A stretch of 64,000 nt of DNA from Pseudomonas rubra (GTDB taxonomy: Bacteria > Pseudomonadota > Gammaproteobacteria > Pseudomonadales > Pseudomonadaceae): contig NZ_JAMDGZ010000044.1 in NCBI RefSeq assembly GCF_028656935.1, positions 58,709 through 122,708 on the forward strand, given 5' to 3'. The notes beneath the pieces are model-generated. The model worked only from the letters and a program-made list of their open reading frames with translations, was not told the origin of the DNA and made no database searches. The position numbers were made by a program, and so were the translations under genes. How positions within the stretch are numbered: position 1 is the first letter of the stretch; every line of letters starts with the position of its first letter. This document shows, in pieces, positions 47,068 through 55,137 of this stretch.

Positions 47068-47749
47068 TGCCATTCTCCACGCCCAGGGCGATCAGTGCTG
47101 CGGCGGCCGCGACTTGCTCGGCGATCCGCCGGCTGACGCCTTGCCCTCGGCTTTTTTCAGTCAAAAGGGTCACTTCGCATTCGACGAAAAACGTCCGGCA
47201 ATGGGGTTCACCTTGAATATCCACCACTTCGTAGCGTGGCAGTTCGCAGGCCCGCGACTGCAAGAATTCCTGCAGACGGGTTTTCGGGTCCTTGTTGGTA
47301 TCGACCAGGGTCAGGCTCTCGAATTCGCCCGCCAACCAGGCCAGCACCCGCTCGCGGGCGGTGTGCATGTCCGAGTCCAGGTAAATGGCGCCAATCAGCG
47401 CCTCCAGGGCATCGGCCAGGATCGACTCGCGGCGGAAACCGCCGCTTTTCAGCTCGCCCGAGCCCAGGCGCAGGTAGTCGCCCAAGTCAAAGCCACGGGC
47501 CAGTACCGCCAGGGTCTCGCCCTTGACCAGGCGTGCGCGCAAACGCGACAGCTGGCCTTCGCGAGCCTGGGGGAAGCGCTCGAACAGCGCTTCGCCGGCG
47601 ACGAAGTTGAGGATCGCATCGCCTAGAAACTCGAGGCGTTCATTGTTACGCCCGGCAAAACTGCGGTGCGTCAGGGCCAGCAGCATCAGCTCCTGGTTCT
47701 TGAAGGTATAGCCGAGCTGACGCTCGAGGCGGCTCAAGGAAACGCTCAC
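47060..47749 (-). CDS. rnc: ribonuclease III
   Basis: A 229-residue double-strand-specific endonuclease for rRNA and mRNA processing. The signature ERLEFLGDAILN holds the catalytic acidic residues, with the second acidic cluster in DALEALIGAIYLD; the C-terminal dsRNA-binding domain runs from about residue 155. GTG at 47749 gives the usual length; the longer frame enters the leader. Translationally coupled to era. Confidence 0.95.
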   Translation of the reverse strand: MSVSLSRLERQLGYTFKNQELMLLALTHRSFAGRNNERLEFLGDAILNFVAGEALFERFPQAREGQLSRLRARLVKGETLAVLARGFDLGDYLRLGSGELKSGGFRRESILADALEALIGAIYLDSDMHTARERVLAWLAGEFESLTLVDTNKDPKTRLQEFLQSRACELPRYEVVDIQGEPHCRTFFVECEVTLLTEKSRGQGVSRRIAEQVAAAAALIALGVENGND

Positions 47750-47965
47750 AGTGTACCCACGTGCAGTTCGTGGTCGGAATTCAGGCCAGGCGCCTGGGCG
47801 CAAGGCTCACACTTTGCAGCTCGGTACACCGCCATCGGGGCTACCGTCGGATTTAACGCGTTGTTCAAATCAACATCCTGAAAGACTGTTTGGCTCATGC
47901 TCGCTGGCCGCGGTGCTCGGTTGAATCGCAAGATCCCTGAACACAGCCTATGCCAGAAACGCATT

Positions 47966-47989
47966 CGGCGCTGTCCCAGGACAGCGCCG
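47966..47989. terminator. strong hairpin between lepB and rnc
   Basis: CGGCGCTGTCC (47966-47976) pairs perfectly with GGACAGCGCCG (47979-47989). It begins nine bases after the lepB stop on the minus strand. There is no T-run, so it may be a processing or 3'-protecting structure; RNase III control of its own mRNA is possible. The remaining 216 bases to rnc show no convincing gene. Confidence 0.6.
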
Positions 47990-47997
47990 TTGTGGTG

Positions 47998-48852
47998 TTA
48001 CTTGATCAAGCCGACCCGAGACAGGTTGGGGAAGTGGCTCAGTTTCGGCTCTGGCCAGCTCATCCAGACCGCGAAGGCCTTGCCGACGATGTTCTTGTCC
48101 GGAACCATGCCGTGCAGTTCCTTGGGAATGCTGGGGTCATCCCAGTAACGGCTGTCGTTGGAGTTGTCGCGGTTGTCGCCCATCATGAAGTAATGGCCAG
48201 CCGGGACTGTCCACTGCTGATCAGGCGGCATGCGGTAGCGGCTCATCTCCTTGCGGATCAGGTGCTCGGCTGCACCGAGTTTTTCCTGATACAGCTCGGC
48301 ACTGCCCAGGGTACCCGGTTCGCTGCCCACCAATTGCTCGGCAATTGCCTGGCCGTTGACGAACAGCTTCTTGTCGCTGGTGTAGCGAATCTCATCGCCC
48401 GGCAGGCCTACTACACGCTTGATGTAGTTGACGTTCGGGTCGCTCGGGTAGCGGAACACCATGACATCGCCACGCTGTGGGTCACCGATTTCGATGACTT
48501 TCTTGTCGATCACAGGCAAGCGAATCCCGTAGGAGAACTTGTTCACCAGGATGAAATCGCCCACATCCAGGGTCGGCTTCATCGACCCCGAGGGGATCTG
48601 GAACGGCTCGATCAGGAACGAGCGCAGCACCAGGACAATGAACAGCACCGGAAAGAACGATTTACCGTACTCGACCAGCAACGGTTCCTTGTTCAGGCGC
48701 TCGACCACGGCCATTTCAGGCTGGCTGACGCTGCCCTGATAGGTGGCGATTGCCGTGCGCCGGCGCGGGGCCAGGAACAGCAAATCGACCAAGGCCAACA
48801 GACCGCAGACGGCGACGGCGATGACAAGCAACAGCGGGAAATTTAGTGACAT
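47998..48852 (-). CDS. lepB: signal peptidase I
   Basis: A 284-residue inner-membrane protease that removes signal peptides from exported proteins. Two N-terminal membrane segments (5-27 and 65-80); the Ser/Lys dyad is S90 (IPSGSMKPT) and K145 (NYIKRVVGLPGD), and box E is GDNRDNSNDSRYW. Follows lepA by 5 bases, as in most gammaproteobacteria. Confidence 0.96.
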   Translation of the reverse strand: MSLNFPLLLVIAVAVCGLLALVDLLFLAPRRRTAIATYQGSVSQPEMAVVERLNKEPLLVEYGKSFFPVLFIVLVLRSFLIEPFQIPSGSMKPTLDVGDFILVNKFSYGIRLPVIDKKVIEIGDPQRGDVMVFRYPSDPNVNYIKRVVGLPGDEIRYTSDKKLFVNGQAIAEQLVGSEPGTLGSAELYQEKLGAAEHLIRKEMSRYRMPPDQQWTVPAGHYFMMGDNRDNSNDSRYWDDPSIPKELHGMVPDKNIVGKAFAVWMSWPEPKLSHFPNLSRVGLIK

Positions 48853-48857
48853 AGGAC

Positions 48858-50657
48858 CTAACTATCCAACCTGAGCACGGCGAGGAAGGCTTCCTGTGGG
48901 ATCTCCACATTACCGACCTGTTTCATGCGTTTCTTACCGGCCTTCTGCTTCTCCAACAGCTTGCGCTTACGGCTCACGTCGCCACCGTAGCATTTGGCCA
49001 GTACGTTCTTTCTGAGCGCCTTGACAGTGGTACGCGCAACAATCTGCCCGCCAATGGCGGCCTGGATTGCCACATCGAACATCTGCCGAGGAATCAGTTC
49101 CTTCATCTTCTCGGTCAATGCGCGACCCTTGTAGTGCGCATTGTCGCGGTGCACGATCAGCGCCAGGGCGTCGACCTTGTCACCGTTGATCAGTACGTCA
49201 AGCTTGACCAGGTTAGCCGACTGGTAGCGGTCGAAATGGTAGTCCAGCGAAGCATAGCCGCGGCTGGTGGACTTCAGGCGGTCGAAGAAGTCCAGAACCA
49301 CTTCGTTCATCGGCAGATCGTAGCGCACTTGCACCTGCGAGCCGAGGAACTGCATGTCGCGCTGCACGCCGCGCTTCTCGATACACAGGGTAATGACGTT
49401 ACCCAGGTGCTCCTGAGGCACCAGGATAGTGGCCGAAACGATCGGCTCGCGGAAGTCTTCGACCGACGAGACATCCGGAAGCTTCGACGGGTTGTCGACG
49501 TAAATGGTTTCGCCGGTCTTGAGCTTGACCTCGAAGATTACGCTTGGCGCAGTGGTGATCAGGTCCAGGTCGTATTCGCGCTCCAGGCGCTCCTGGATGA
49601 TCTCCATGTGCAGCATGCCGAGGAAGCCGCAACGGAAGCCGAAGCCCAGTGCATCGGAGCTTTCCGGCAGGTACTGCAGCGACGAGTCGTTCAGGGTCAG
49701 TTTCTGCAATGCATCACGAAAATCTTCGAAATCTTCGGAACTGACCGGGAACAAGCCGGCATACACCTGCGGTTGAATACGTTTGAAACCTGGCAGCACC
49801 GCGACCTCGGGGGTCGTGCTCAGGGTCAGGGTGTCGCCTACTGGCGCACCGTGAATGTCCTTGATGCTGGCGATGATAAAGCCTACTTCACCGGCCTTGA
49901 GGTCGGCGGTCTGGGTGTGCTTGGGAGTGAACACACCGACGCTGTCGACCAGGTGGACCTTGCCGGTGGACTTGACCAGGATCTTGTCGCCCTTCTTCAC
50001 CCGGCCGTGACGTACACGCACCAGGGAGACGACGCCCAGGTAGTTGTCGAACCAGGAGTCGATGATCAGCGCCTGCAGGGGCGCCTCGATATCACCGGTA
50101 GGGGCCGGGATGGTGTGCACCAGGCGCTCAAGCACCTCGTCCACGCCCATGCCGCTCTTGGCGCTACAGGCCACAGCGTCGGTAGCGTCAATGCCGATGA
50201 TCTTCTCGATCTCGTCCTTGACCTTGTCCGGGTCGGCCTGGGGCAGGTCCATTTTGTTCAACACCGGCATGACCTCAAGGCCCTGCTCGATGGCGGTGTA
50301 GCAGTTGGCGACCGACTGGGCTTCGACGCCCTGGCCGGCATCGACCACCAACAAGGCACCTTCACAGGCCGCCAGGGAGCGGCTGACTTCGTAGGTGAAG
50401 TCGACGTGGCCCGGGGTGTCAATGAAGTTCAACTGGTAGGTTTTGCCGTCCTGCGCCTTGTAGTGCAGGGTGACGCTGTGGGCTTTGATGGTGATACCGC
50501 GTTCACGCTCAAGGTCCATGGAATCGAGTACCTGGGCTTCCATCTCACGCGCAGACAGGCCGCCGCACATTTGAATGAAGCGGTCGGCCAGGGTCGACTT
50601 GCCATGGTCAATGTGGGCGATGATGGAGAAATTGCGGATATGACTCAAATCACTCAC
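48858..50657 (-). CDS. lepA: elongation factor 4 (LepA)
   Basis: A 599-residue translational GTPase acting on the ribosome in stress and in 30S assembly. G1 AHIDHGKST, G3 DTPGHVDF, G4 NKMDLP; the LepA-specific C-terminal domain contains GGDVSRKRKLLEKQKAGKKR. GTG start at 50657. First gene of lepA-lepB, separated from mucD by a terminator and a REP pair. Confidence 0.97.
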   Translation of the reverse strand: MSDLSHIRNFSIIAHIDHGKSTLADRFIQMCGGLSAREMEAQVLDSMDLERERGITIKAHSVTLHYKAQDGKTYQLNFIDTPGHVDFTYEVSRSLAACEGALLVVDAGQGVEAQSVANCYTAIEQGLEVMPVLNKMDLPQADPDKVKDEIEKIIGIDATDAVACSAKSGMGVDEVLERLVHTIPAPTGDIEAPLQALIIDSWFDNYLGVVSLVRVRHGRVKKGDKILVKSTGKVHLVDSVGVFTPKHTQTADLKAGEVGFIIASIKDIHGAPVGDTLTLSTTPEVAVLPGFKRIQPQVYAGLFPVSSEDFEDFRDALQKLTLNDSSLQYLPESSDALGFGFRCGFLGMLHMEIIQERLEREYDLDLITTAPSVIFEVKLKTGETIYVDNPSKLPDVSSVEDFREPIVSATILVPQEHLGNVITLCIEKRGVQRDMQFLGSQVQVRYDLPMNEVVLDFFDRLKSTSRGYASLDYHFDRYQSANLVKLDVLINGDKVDALALIVHRDNAHYKGRALTEKMKELIPRQMFDVAIQAAIGGQIVARTTVKALRKNVLAKCYGGDVSRKRKLLEKQKAGKKRMKQVGNVEIPQEAFLAVLRLDS

Positions 50658-50803
50658 GGGTCAACACTCAAAAAGGCTGCGGGCCGGACGCCCACCGAAA
50701 AATAGCCGGGAATTGTACCTGAAGCTTGACGTTGGCGTCACGTGAACTGTGGGCAACACGGCGGCGGGATGTGTTTCCATGGGAGGAGCTGGCTCTACCT
50801 AGG

Positions 50804-50873
50804 GTAGGAGCGGGCTTGCCCCGCGATGCGATGAGGCTGACAGAATGCTTTCGCGGGGCAAGCCCGCTCCTAC
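50804..50873. repeat. REP pair (inverted)
   Basis: Two 23-base REP copies, 50804-50826 and 50851-50873, are exact inverted copies separated by 24 bases. They lie between the mucD terminator and the lepA start. Confidence 0.92.
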
Positions 50874-50880
50874 AGCTGTA

Positions 50881-50908
50881 AAAAAGGGCAGCCTAGGCTG
50901 CCCTTTTT
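50881..50908 (-). terminator. Rho-independent terminator after mucD
   Basis: GGGCAGCC-TA-GGCTGCCC flanked by A5 and T5. It ends the algU-mucA-mucB-mucD transcript 14 bases after the mucD stop. Confidence 0.92.
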
Positions 50909-50921
50909 GGCTCAACCCGGC

Positions 50922-52352
50922 TTATTCAGCCAGTTTGAAGGTGATAAAGCTGGCACGCCCCTGACGCAGGACACGCATTGACACCGAACGGTTCTTCGGC
51001 AGTTCCTTGGCGATTTCGGTGAACTGCTTGGCCGAGAGGATCGCCTGGTTGTTCAGGTGGCTGATGACATCGCCCGGACGCAGGCCGATCAGCGCCGCCG
51101 GACCATCCTGGACTTCCTTGATGACCACACCGCCCTTGAGCTCGAGGGATTTTTTCTGCTCTGCAGTCAGGTCGGACACCGACACACCCAGACGGTTGCT
51201 GCTGCGCTCAACGCCGCCAGTGAGGTTGCTGGCGATTTCGGCGTCATCATCCGGCAGTGCGCCAATGGTGATGTCCAGCGACTGACGCTTGCCGCTGCGG
51301 ATGATATCCAGCTTGGCCTTGGCGCCATCCTTGAGGCCACCAATCAGATGTGGCAAGTCGGCGGACATGACAATCGGCTGACCGTTCATGCTCAGGATCA
51401 CGTCACCGACCTGCAGGCCACCCTTGGCTGCCGGGCCATCTTCGAGCACCTGGGCGACCAGGGCACCGGCTGGCTTGTCGAGGCCGAACGATTCAGCCAG
51501 GTCCTTGTTGACCTCCTGAATCACCACGCCCAGCCAGCCTCGGCTGACTTTGCCATCCTTCTTCAACTGATTGGAAACATCTATGGCAACGTCGATCGGG
51601 ATGGCGAACGACAGGCCCATGAAGCCGCCGGAACGGGTGAATATCTGCGAGTTGATCCCCACTACTTCACCGCTCATGTTGAACAGTGGGCCACCAGAGT
51701 TACCCGGGTTGATGGCCACGTCGGTCTGGATGAACGGCACATAGGTGTCGTTGGGCAAGGTGCGACCCTTGGCGCTGACGATGCCTTTGGTCACCGAATG
51801 GTCAAAACCAAACGGCGAACCGATGGCCAACACCCACTCACCCACCTTGAGTTTCTCTGAATCGCCCAGCTTGACGATCGGCAGGTCCTTGCCTTCGACC
51901 TTGAGCAGGGCGACGTCGGTGCGCGGGTCGGTGCCGACCAGCTTGGCCTGCAACTCGCTGCGGTCCGACAGGCGGACGATGATTTCATCGGCGTCGGCGA
52001 CCACGTGGTTGTTGGTCAGCACGTAACCATCACTGGAGATGATGAAACCCGAACCCAGCGATTGCGCCTCACGCTGACGATCACCGCGCGGCGAGCGCGG
52101 GGTCTGCGGCATGTTGCGCTCGAAGAACTCGCGGAACATCGGCGGCAGGCCTTCGAGGTCAGGCATTTGCCCGGCGGCGTACTTGCGGTCCGGCAGTTTC
52201 TGCTTGGTACTGATGTTCACGACCGCAGGCGACGCCTGCTCGACCAGGGTGGTGAAATCCGGCAGGGCTTCGGCCTGGGCGGTGAGCACCTGACCGAGCA
52301 TGAACACGGCGGCGAACATCGATAGGTAGGTTTTCAAGCGTGGTATTGACAT
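50922..52352 (-). CDS. mucD: periplasmic serine protease MucD (DegP-like)
   Basis: A 476-residue HtrA protease/chaperone that removes misfolded envelope proteins and limits AlgU activation. Signal peptide to about residue 28 (AQAEA), catalytic triad H116 (TNNHVV), D146 (RTDVALLK), S219 (GNSGGPL), then two PDZ domains (about 265-355 and 380-470). It follows mucB directly: mucC, present in P. aeruginosa, is absent, leaving a 171-base gap with its own candidate promoter. Confidence 0.95.
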   Translation of the reverse strand: MSIPRLKTYLSMFAAVFMLGQVLTAQAEALPDFTTLVEQASPAVVNISTKQKLPDRKYAAGQMPDLEGLPPMFREFFERNMPQTPRSPRGDRQREAQSLGSGFIISSDGYVLTNNHVVADADEIIVRLSDRSELQAKLVGTDPRTDVALLKVEGKDLPIVKLGDSEKLKVGEWVLAIGSPFGFDHSVTKGIVSAKGRTLPNDTYVPFIQTDVAINPGNSGGPLFNMSGEVVGINSQIFTRSGGFMGLSFAIPIDVAIDVSNQLKKDGKVSRGWLGVVIQEVNKDLAESFGLDKPAGALVAQVLEDGPAAKGGLQVGDVILSMNGQPIVMSADLPHLIGGLKDGAKAKLDIIRSGKRQSLDITIGALPDDDAEIASNLTGGVERSSNRLGVSVSDLTAEQKKSLELKGGVVIKEVQDGPAALIGLRPGDVISHLNNQAILSAKQFTEIAKELPKNRSVSMRVLRQGRASFITFKLAE

Positions 52353-52429
52353 ACGGCTCCCGTCACAACGAGCGTGGTTAGCAGTAGGGACCTGCAGAAG
52401 CAGGAAAGGCCAGCCCCCGGAAGGACTGA

Positions 52430-52458
52430 CCTATAGAAAAAATCTGGAGTTTTTGCAA
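52430..52458 (-). promoter_or_regulatory. candidate sigma-70 promoter of mucD
   Basis: On the minus strand TTGCAA (52458-52453) and TATAGG (52435-52430) are 17 bases apart, in the gap between mucB and mucD. It could let mucD be made apart from algU. Confidence 0.45.
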
Positions 52459-52523
52459 ATTGCAAAGCTTGCCAATCATGTCAGCCAAGCAATCCTCGCA
52501 CTGTCAGCTTCATTGCCAGCGTC

Positions 52524-53489
52524 TCATTTTTTTGCCTGGGCGTCCTGAGCGCGCATGGACAGCGCAATGCGTTCGGCGGTACCGATGGGGATCTCGCCGA
52601 CTACAGTGACCATCATTTCGCCCTTGGGCGTGGTCAAGCGCCGCGAGACAGCCACCGTCGGGCCAAGCTGTGTGCGGATGTCAGCTGCAGTGCCTTTGTC
52701 CAGTGCTTCGACGAACACCGAGAAGCGTGCCAGGCCATCGTCATACATCAGGCTACTGACGGCGCTCTTGCTCTGAGGATCTTTGCGCACAGAACTTGTC
52801 ACCAACTCGAAACCCGGCGGCAACCAGTCCGAACGCCATTCCGAGACCGGCTGTGCTGCCTGCGCGTTCATCTGGGTGACCGGCTTGCAGATACCGCTGG
52901 CCTTGAGATCGTCGTCGCCTGGCAGCTCGTCAGTATCCAGCCGGGTGAACTGGAAGCGCTCGAGCAAGCGTCCCTTGTCATCGAGCATCAGCGATTTGAG
53001 CGGCAGCCCGGTCTGGCGATCCAGGTGCAACTCGAAGGCATAACGGTGTTGATCACGCGGACTCAGGGTGACGATCACCGCTTCGCGGTCTGCCACCCTG
53101 GATTTGCCGGCGACCCCAAGGTCATACCAGCTCATCAGTTTCAAAGGATCAAACACTCGCGCCGCAGATTCCGGCGCATTGGCCACTCCTGCCTCCAGGG
53201 CTCCGCTGACGCATCGGGTTTGCCCATCGACACGCACGACTTCCTGGGCAGAGCCATCGAGCTGCAACAATCGCTCGCTGACCTTGCCGTTCTGGACGCG
53301 ATGCCAGATGTCGTGGGTGGAGAAGCTACCGTTACGCTCGTAAACGAAAGTACCCTGATAACTCTGCTGTTGCTCGGCCTGGGCCAGTTTTTTGAGCCAG
53401 TCACCTGCCTCCGGAGAGGAGTTGGCGGCAAGGGCCGGCACCGTCAACCAGCCACCCAGCAGCAGCGGTATGAGAGGTAGCGCGCGCAT
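52524..53489 (-). CDS. mucB: anti-sigma co-regulator MucB (RseB)
   Basis: A 321-residue periplasmic protein that binds MucA and shields it from proteolysis, and senses lipids or mislocalised lipopolysaccharide. Signal peptide to about residue 21 (PALAANS); N-terminal LolA-like domain with QQQSYQGTFVYERNGSFSTH, then the smaller C-terminal MucA-binding domain ending in RIALSMRAQ. Follows mucA by 12 bases. Confidence 0.94.
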   Translation of the reverse strand: MRALPLIPLLLGGWLTVPALAANSSPEAGDWLKKLAQAEQQQSYQGTFVYERNGSFSTHDIWHRVQNGKVSERLLQLDGSAQEVVRVDGQTRCVSGALEAGVANAPESAARVFDPLKLMSWYDLGVAGKSRVADREAVIVTLSPRDQHRYAFELHLDRQTGLPLKSLMLDDKGRLLERFQFTRLDTDELPGDDDLKASGICKPVTQMNAQAAQPVSEWRSDWLPPGFELVTSSVRKDPQSKSAVSSLMYDDGLARFSVFVEALDKGTAADIRTQLGPTVAVSRRLTTPKGEMMVTVVGEIPIGTAERIALSMRAQDAQAKK

Positions 53490-53501
53490 GATCCTCCTTA
53501 C

Positions 53502-54092
53502 TTAACGATTTTCCAGGCTGGCTGCACGTGCGTACGGCAGAGCGCTCTCGGTTCCTTTGAGGGCTGCTTCCTGAGCATGCTGGCGCAGGTAGCCAGGCAG
53601 ACGCTGGTCATGCCAGCCGGTTTGCCCTTGCAGCACGCCATTGGCCATCGGGCCTGGCTGGTCTGCACTTTCACTATAGCCTGCCAAAACGGCCGGGCCT
53701 TGCGCTTGTGGCAGGCTCAGGCCTTGCTGTGCCGGTTGCTGGGCGGCCAGCTGGGCACCGCTGATTTCATCCTGGTTGTACAGGCGCACACCGGCCAGCA
53801 CCGCGACGGTCACCGAAGCGGCGACGGCCAGGCGGCCCAGGCTGCGCCATGGGCCACGGGAGGCCTTGGCGGGTGCGGCTTCATCGGCCAGCGCTGCGGA
53901 TACAGCCGAAGCGATATCCAGCTGTGGCAGTACCAGTTCCTTGTGCATGGCTGCACGGGCAACCTGGTAACGCGACCAGGTGGCACGGGTTTCTGGATCG
54001 TCGACGGCATTCAATACCCGACGTAATTCCAGCTCGTCCGCTTCGTTATCCATCACCGCGGACAGCGATTCCTGCAAAGCTTCACGACTCAT
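53502..54092 (-). CDS. mucA: anti-sigma factor MucA (RseA)
   Basis: A 196-residue single-pass protein that holds AlgU at the membrane. Cytoplasmic part MSREALQESLSAVMDNEADE matches MucA; the membrane segment is about residues 88-105 (LAVAASVTVAVLAGVRLY) and the periplasmic tail is the MucB-binding and protease target part. The reading frame is full length, so there is no mucoidy-type truncation. Follows algU by 31 bases. Confidence 0.94.
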   Translation of the reverse strand: MSREALQESLSAVMDNEADELELRRVLNAVDDPETRATWSRYQVARAAMHKELVLPQLDIASAVSAALADEAAPAKASRGPWRSLGRLAVAASVTVAVLAGVRLYNQDEISGAQLAAQQPAQQGLSLPQAQGPAVLAGYSESADQPGPMANGVLQGQTGWHDQRLPGYLRQHAQEAALKGTESALPYARAASLENR

Positions 54093-54123
54093 GGCGGTTC
54101 CTCTCTTGGCTGTCGCCGCTGTC

Positions 54124-54705
54124 TCAGGTTTCCTGCAACAACGGCTGCAGGGCTTTATCTATGGCCTCCCGAGCGCGGAAGATTCGAGAGCGCACGGTAC
54201 CCACCGGACACTGCATGACGCTCGCAATGTCCTCGTAACTCAGACCATCGAATTCACGTAAAGTTAACGCCGTACGTAAATCTTCTGGCAGTTGCTGGAT
54301 GGTCCGATGGACGGTGCCTTCGATCTCATCTCGCAACAACGCGCGCTCGGGGGACTCCAGATCCTTGAGGCCATGATCGCCGTCGTAAAATTCCGCATCC
54401 TCGGAACTTACATCGCTGTCCGGTGGACGCCGACCGCGTGACACCAGATAGTTCTTTGCCGTGTTGATGGCAATGCGGTACAGCCAGGTATAAAAAGCGC
54501 TGTCACCGCGAAAATTACCAAGCGCGCGGTAAGCCTTGATGAAAGCTTCCTGCGCAACATCCTGGGCTTCATGGGTGTCGTGGACAAAACGCACGATCAA
54601 CCCGAGAATCTTGTGCTGATACTTCAGCACCAACAGATCGAACGCTCGCCTGTCGCCACGCTGCACGCGCTCGACAAGCTGCTGATCCTCTTCCTGGGTT
54701 AGCAT
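54124..54705 (-). CDS. algU: envelope-stress sigma factor AlgU (RpoE)
   Basis: A 193-residue ECF sigma factor controlling alginate and envelope-stress genes. Region 2 contains DLLVLKYQHKILGLIVRFV and YTWLYRIAINTAKN; region 4 has LTLREFDGLSYEDIASVMQC and VGTVRSRIFRAREAI. ATG at 54705 has GGAG six bases away; a GTG two codons upstream was rejected. Autoregulated from the promoter at 54765-54791. Confidence 0.97.
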   Translation of the reverse strand: MLTQEEDQQLVERVQRGDRRAFDLLVLKYQHKILGLIVRFVHDTHEAQDVAQEAFIKAYRALGNFRGDSAFYTWLYRIAINTAKNYLVSRGRRPPDSDVSSEDAEFYDGDHGLKDLESPERALLRDEIEGTVHRTIQQLPEDLRTALTLREFDGLSYEDIASVMQCPVGTVRSRIFRAREAIDKALQPLLQET

Positions 54706-55137
54706 GAACACTCCTCAGTGAACTCGAAGGAGCGTTGCAAAAGCCACCGTTCAGGCTTGCAACCATAGACTCGGGCTTTTCGCAAAAGTTCTCCCCTCCA
54801 AGCAAGTTTCCTGCGGCCCTTGGTCGGCTCGCACGAAAAACGCAGCACGGTCACGGCCGGCTGCGTCGATAATCGGGTCTCGAATACGCAGACAGTGCCT
54901 CCAACGGGCGCCTGCCGTGCGTCGCCGCGGCATTGTGGCGTGCGGGCATCCTTCTATGGATATCCATCCATCACGGAAAGTTCCCACAAAAGGCCACCAA
55001 GACTGCACAAGCGCCATTGGAAATCAGGGCCTTGGGGCTGTTATAAAGGCAGCCGGCCTAGATTCACGATAGTTTCACAATGCCATAAACGCCTGACTAT
55101 TGTGCCGATCCCCCCCTTCAGATACTAGTGTCCTGAC
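54706..55137. other. 432-base divergent region algU / nadB
   Basis: Holds the AlgU-type promoter of algU on the minus strand. For nadB a weak sigma-70 candidate is TTCACA (55074-55079) with TATTGT (55098-55103), 18 bases apart. I see no RNA gene or convincing small frame in it. Confidence 0.5.
54765..54791 (-). promoter_or_regulatory. AlgU-dependent promoter of algU
   Basis: On the minus strand GAACTT (54791-54786) and TCTAT (54769-54765) are 16 bases apart, matching the AlgU/RpoE consensus GAACTT-N16/17-TCTgA and closely resembling the known autoregulated algU promoter of P. aeruginosa. Confidence 0.88.

Noticed and set aside
47746..47964. 72-codon frame between lepB and rnc on the minus strand
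   Set aside because: Arg/Pro-rich start, no domain, no good ribosome site, and it runs into the rnc leader. Not enough to call a gene.
49134..50705. 523-codon open frame antisense to lepA
   Set aside because: LepA is unmistakable on the other strand; this frame has no recognisable domain.
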